Positions 59,354 to 64,000 of a DNA stretch of 64,000 nucleotides are shown here, in pieces. Every line of letters starts with the position of its first letter. The stretch's first letter is position 1. Source of the DNA: Datisca glomerata (Eukaryota > Streptophyta > Magnoliopsida > Cucurbitales > Datiscaceae); NCBI GenBank assembly GCA_003255025.1, contig QANY01005731.1:567019-631018 (forward strand). The letters are read 5' to 3'. The notes under the pieces were generated by a model that was not told where the DNA came from, did no database searches, and worked only from the letters and a program-made list of their open reading frames with translations. Made by a program: the position numbers and the translations under genes.

Positions 59354-59690
59354 TTATGGAATTGGAAATTTGAATTTTATAGGTTTATTCATGACATAGG
59401 TATTTATGCCATCATACTCCGTTGAAAACATATATAACAGTGCAATAAATGATAAACCTAAAATAATTTTGTCAGTCATATTTTTTACTAAGACAAATGA
59501 TGTTTTGAAACATATATTGTCTTGACAAATATGAACTATGAGTGTTTCATAATTGATATGCATATGAGTGCCATTGGTAGATGACACTGATTCTTTTATC
59601 TTCTTAAAGCACTTGGTTGGAACTAGTCATTCCTGCATACAATTCAAATCTGCTCCTGAACCAACAAGAGTCATTGTCGTGAAATTAAAA
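59354..59690 (-). pseudogene. Copy C aspartic protease
   Basis: T-L-V-G-S-G-A-D-L-N-C is read at about 59640-59670: the catalytic Asp codon is GGT (Gly) at 59660-59662. A stop follows M-Q-E. The C-part (59354-59587) keeps S-F-V-L-V-K-N-M, K-I-I-L-G-L and E-Y-D-G-I-N-T-Y. Confidence 0.82.
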
Positions 59691-60176
59691 TCTTGAATAA
59701 TTATTCTGACCATTATGTGTCATTTTTTTATTTTGATGTGATTAAGTATTTGGATGAAATTATCATCGTCTTGACTGTTAATAATAGGTTCTTCAACCTC
59801 ATTATCAGAAATTAGTAATATACTAGGTTCACTTAGATACTTGTTTATTAATTAAATTCTCTATTTTTAAAAGATTTAATTCTTATTTTATTTCAGTGTT
59901 TGAATTTTTTAATTTTTTTTATTTCAAGTTTAATATTTTAAATTTCTTTTTTAAGATCCTATAAAGTGACTTCTTTTTCCTTTTTTTTAACCTTATTGAA
60001 TTTTTTAAGGGTTTGCGAAAGACTTGAAGTATTGTTATTATTAGACTTAGTATTTTCATTTTTTTAAATTACTTTCCTAAGTTTTTCCAGATATTCCTGT
60101 TTTAATTCTGGATTTTCAATTTTACTAATTAAGTCTAACAAGAGGTTTTCTTGTTCTTCATTTTTATTTAGAACAT

Positions 60177-62570
60177 TTATTTTTGGCAACAACTATCCCT
60201 ACACCTCATAGTGATGTTAGAAGAATCATTATCAGAAGTTGAAGAGTTATATTCAGAGGATTTAGGTGATTCGAATTCTCCTAAATCTTCATTATGATTC
60301 TCATAATAATCTATTGTTTCTGAGACTCTAACCAATTCTTGTTTATCTTCTTCAGAAATTTTTAATTGGTTAATTTTATTTTTAACTTGGTAAGTATTTG
60401 AAAGATGACCACTATGGCCACATTTAAAACATTTAAGTTTACTTTTATCAATAGATTTTTTATTAAATTTTTTGTTGGAATTATTATTTTTAGAGAAGCG
60501 TTTGTTAATATTTTTATATTTTGAGAAGTACTGATCAAAATTTTTATTTATATTTTTGTTGTAATTTCTCCTATAGGGTTTGTGAGACCTTCTAGGACTT
60601 AAGTGAAATTTTTTTCTATTTTTCTGGGATGGGGCAATAGAGGATACATCATATTGCTCACAGAAATTGTCTAATTCATATTTGACAGTTTTACTTTCTT
60701 TTTTAATTTGCTTATAAATTTTCATATCATGCACATTTTTAAACCTTCTTTCTGTATTATAGTAATTATTGTTCCATAAGTTAGACTATCATAGTCTATA
60801 TTATCGAGGTCGTTACTAAGGACTGTTCTTATTTTGTGTATGAACAAATTGGGTAATCCATTAATAAATTTTTTTTTTCAAAATGGTTGATTACTATCAT
60901 CCTTTGACATAACTCTGGATAATAATATATTTTTATACCAATTGAAATCACTTAGGGTTGGACACCTAAGATTAATAATTGATCAGAAATACGTGAAGTA
61001 ATATTACTTGGCGTTCCAATGAGATGTTCAATTATTGTGTAAAGAAGTGTATTGATGGCATCATGCATTGTTTCCTGATTTTCACCAATAATTAAGGTCC
61101 CTTCAGCATCAATCTTAACTGCTAAAATGATGGAATTTTTTGATTCTTCTGTGAAATATTTTTTCCACCAGGAATGAAGAATTCCTGTGAATCTTGTGAC
61201 TAAAAGTTTGATTACCTCATTGTGAGGCAAAGTATGTGTGGTAATATAGTTGTTACCTCTCATTCCCATGCACTGTAAATTGTTGAGAAACCTTCTGCTC
61301 AGAAAGTTCATCAATATTCCATTTGTATAATTTCTCTACAGACACAGAAAATTGATTAACTAAAGAATTTTCAGAAATTTGAATATCAGGAGGAATAAGC
61401 TTTTTAGGCAATTTCCTTTCTAATTTATTAATTTCTAAATTTTTAAGTGATTCTTCAATATTATTAATGTTTAAAAATGTATTTATCGTGGATGATTCAT
61501 AGGTTGACTCTGACTTATGGCTTTCTAAATCTGAACTATTGTCTTGATTGATTACTTTTAATTCCTGAAGTATTTCATCAATCTGTTTATTAAGAGGAAC
61601 AATATTTAGAGTGGTTTTGTTAGAGAGATTCATTAAAGGTTTTTCCTCCAGAGTTTCACTATATTCAGGTTTTGAAGATCATCAACCTTATTCTTAATTT
61701 TGTCTAATTGTTTACCTATTACAATTGGACGTTGATTGGTATAATTGAGTTGTTCAACTAATTTTTTATTTAGTTCCTTTTCCTTTGAAGTCTTGAAAGG
61801 AGAAACATTGATTAAAGAATTTCTATGGTTAATGTCCTTAACAGAGGATGATTTATTAGTTTCTAAATTTTTTAATTTTTCTTCAACTTTGTTAACTTTT
61901 GAAGATTCATCAATTGTGAAAGATTCATAAGTTGATTCTAACCAATGGCTTTCTAAATTTCGACTACTGTCATTCAATTCTTGAAGTTTATCATTAGTAA
62001 ATTTTTCAAATTCTGAACAATTGTTTTGGTTATCAATCCTACCAAAATAAGAAAAGTCATTAGTTTTTAATTCTTTAATGTTTCTTCAATTTTATTAATA
62101 TTTGAAGGTTCATTGATTGTGGAAGATTCATAGGTAGATTCTAACCTATGACTTTTTAATTTAGAGGTACTGTCTTAGTCAATAACCTTAACAAGTGATT
62201 TAATTTCTAAATATTTGGATGGTTCTTCAGTATTTTTTTAAGATTCATAAATTGTAGATGTCTCATAGGTAGATTATATAACCTATGTCTATCTGATTCT
62301 GAGATATTGTCTCAAAATTACAAAATTTTTAAGTATTTTTTCATCAAGAGTTTTCTCATAATGAACTCGGAAGGATTCAATAAATTCTTTATTAGGTTGA
62401 GAATTTTATATTTAATTAGGATTTTTCAGGTAGTGGATGACTAATAGTTACTACACTGGAGTCTTCCTTGACCCTTTTATATTTTGAATTTACTTTGATA
62501 TTTTTCTCGTAAATATCATCGATATAATCAAGGAAAAACATACCAACTCTAAATTCTTGCATGAATGTCT
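60177..62570 (-). pseudogene. Copy C coat protein region
   Basis: Open parts in order are 61633-61977 (repetitive E-S-T-Y-E-S-F/S acidic stretch, then N-K-K-L-V-E-Q-L-N-Y), 61253-61633, 60952-61314 with the capsid-core wording F-T-G-I-L-H-S-W-W-K-K-Y-F-T-E-E-S, and 60177-60734 with a basic N/K-rich region and the knuckle C-F-K-C-G-H-S-G-H-L-S-N-T-Y. The last zinc ligand (Cys) is Tyr here. An acidic, Ser-rich tail follows, ending C-R-D-S-C-C. Confidence 0.82.
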
Positions 62571-62911
62571 TTCATTTAGCAAGTATGATTCTTCTTTGGT
62601 CTATATTATATTTTCTATGAACCTATTACATCTATCAAGATTTGTTGGGTCATCATTGTGTTGGGTTATTTTGTCTCAATCTGATTTATATTCTTGGTTC
62701 AAGGTATCTGGATTCAATTTTTTTTTAGTTTCTTAATTCTTGTTCTAATTTTTGAATCCTAAAATTTTGATTATTAATAGATGATTTAGGAAAAGAACTT
62801 CTAGGGGTACTAGATTGACTATACTCCCTAATTTGTGGACTAGAACTAGAAGATGATTGAAAGTTAATTTTAATTGTACCATCGATATACTGCAAGATGT
62901 AATCTACATCT

Positions 62912-63637
62912 TCAATTGGTCTTTAATTGGAGTAGGTTGACTCTCATATTGGCATTACTTTGGCTAGATTGGATCAATAGGGCTTGATTCTTTGGACTCC
63001 TATTGATGGCTTGAAAATTCATATTTGTTTTGGTAACTTTGTAATGAATTCTGAAGATTAAAGCTAGAGGTTGGGTGACTTTTAGGACTTGGTAACCACT
63101 AGTTTTAATATTTAAACTTAATGGTTTTAAAACATGGGGATCTGCTATACTAACAGACAGGTCAGGGAAACAATCAAAATAGATTGGACCATTACAGAGT
63201 GAGAATTCAATTAATCCTAAAATACTGTCATTAAAATTTATAAAAGTTGCATCTCGCAAGGCTAATAAGACAGATGTATTTATGTCTCTTCTTGTGAGTG
63301 GCTTAACTCCAATCTGAACCAAACCAAAATGAAGGAAATTATATCATTCTTGAAGGTGATGCTTTATTGCATCAGGGGAAAGTAATTGGCAAGTTTCATG
63401 CTCTTTCCCAAGAGCATATCTTTTTTCAATTGTTCTTACATGATGTTGAGACTTGAAGGAAGCAACATACCATGTTTATTTGTAAATATTTTTATTAGAG
63501 ATTTTGGGTATATTCCATACCCTATGATCTACTTGATCATCTGCTAATTCAAAGTGTTCCTCATTTGTTATGTCAGGTATTGAAGTTATTGTAGACCTAT
63601 TACTACTAGAAGAATTACTTCTAAATAATCTACTCAT
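62912..63637 (-). pseudogene. Copy C movement protein
   Basis: The start is the ATG at 63635-63637. The N-half has two stops (after N-I-Y-K near 63480 and after L-Q-E near 63340). From 63322 to 62912 the frame is open for 136 codons and holds the full core: V-Q-I-G-V-K-P-L-T-R-R, S-V-L-L-A-L-R-D-A, G-P-I-Y-F-D-C-F-P-D-L-S-V-S, and A-D-P-H-V-L. The block around G-P-I-Y-F-D is the one deleted in copy A. The part after N-A-N-M lacks a piece found in copy A (44160-44230). Confidence 0.88.
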
Positions 63638-63640
63638 GGC

Positions 63641-63934
63641 TCAACTAACTAAATTATTTTTAGGATTGAGAATTTCGTACTGTATTTTGATTACTAATAT
63701 GTTGTGTTGACTTCTACAACCTTATATTAGGGTTGCTATTCTCCAACCTTCCCCTATGACCACACTACCTTCAGAATTTACATCTCTAAGAGGTCTCACT
63801 GAGATACCTGAAGCTAACCAAATAGAAGTTGATACGTCAACATCTGATAAAACAGATTCACAGATTAGAAAAATAAATAATACAGAGAAATAATCAATTA
63901 TAAGAATAACCAGCCACTTAGATGGAGAGTGAGA
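63641..63934 (-). pseudogene. Copy C upstream AUG-less ORF
   Basis: Open from 63934 except for a TAA at 63722-63724. It starts with a short hydrophobic stretch (W-L-V-I-L-I-I-D...F-I-F-L-I-C), then S-I-W-L-A-S-G, P-L-R-D-V-N, G-E-G-W-R-I-A-T-L-I and L-V-I-K-I-Q-Y-E-I. The TGA at 63641-63643 lies just before the movement protein ATG. No ATG lies in frame before the conserved part. Confidence 0.55.
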
Positions 63935-64000
63935 TTAGATATAAACAATTATTCATGTAAGTAATTGAGCAACAATAATAACAATAACTAGTCATAATAG

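Larger units (their letters stand above)
55761..64000 (-). mobile_element. Endogenous pararetrovirus copy C, near full length, runs off the right edge
   Basis: On the minus strand from 64000: leader, AUG-less ORF, movement protein, coat protein, protease, RT/RNase H, last ORF, TATA box (56127-56134), AATAAA (56045-56050), and a primer site TGGTAACAGAGCC (55784-55796). At 8.2 kb it is close to one full genome. The movement protein is the best preserved among the copies. Broken by stops and frameshifts throughout. Confidence 0.9.

Noticed and set aside
43290..64000. An intact, potentially inducible virus
   Set aside because: Every copy has multiple stops, frameshifts, deletions and lost catalytic residues in essential genes.

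Overview
The window is nuclear DNA of a eudicot plant. It is AT-rich, has two spliced plant genes with canonical GT-AG introns, and is otherwise filled with decayed retroelements. I cannot name the species.

Layout. 1-4330: part of a Ty1/copia retrotransposon on the minus strand (protease start, gag, leader, primer-binding site, LTR). 4976-12818 (minus): a complete 15-exon UDP-N-acetylglucosamine pyrophosphorylase gene, open across all exons (503 codons). 13.0-18.9 kb: AT-rich spacer with a probable Helitron remnant ending near 16675. 18985-23480 and 33021-33245: a second copia copy of the same family on the plus strand, split inside gag by a 9.5 kb Ty3/gypsy (Tat-like) element on the minus strand (23516-33018). 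35508-38401 (plus): a complete four-exon PLATZ zinc-binding transcription factor gene (251 aa). 38.4-43.3 kb: spacer with an N-containing poly-G run. 43.3-64.0 kb: a rearranged cluster of endogenous pararetrovirus (Caulimoviridae-type) sequences. Copy A (+) is about one genome long and runs on into a second leader; copy B (-), fragment D (+) and copy C (-, off the right edge) follow in alternating orientation.

The viral copies share the order AUG-less leader ORF, movement protein, coat protein with CCHC knuckle, aspartic protease, reverse transcriptase/RNase H, and a last ORF in the transactivator position. After that come a TATA box, an AATAAA signal and an initiator-tRNA-Met primer site. 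All copies are broken by stops, frameshifts and deletions, so none looks able to express a virus.

The most unusual item is in copy B. Between a decayed reverse transcriptase and the last ORF, on the same strand, lies a viral-type AlkB (2-oxoglutarate/Fe(II) dioxygenase) domain, split by one frameshift but with its HxD...H...R residues visible. AlkB domains are known mainly from plant RNA viruses. Copies A and C have RNase H there and no AlkB. This suggests a pararetrovirus lineage that acquired an RNA-demethylase-like domain, or a recombination product preserved in the genome.
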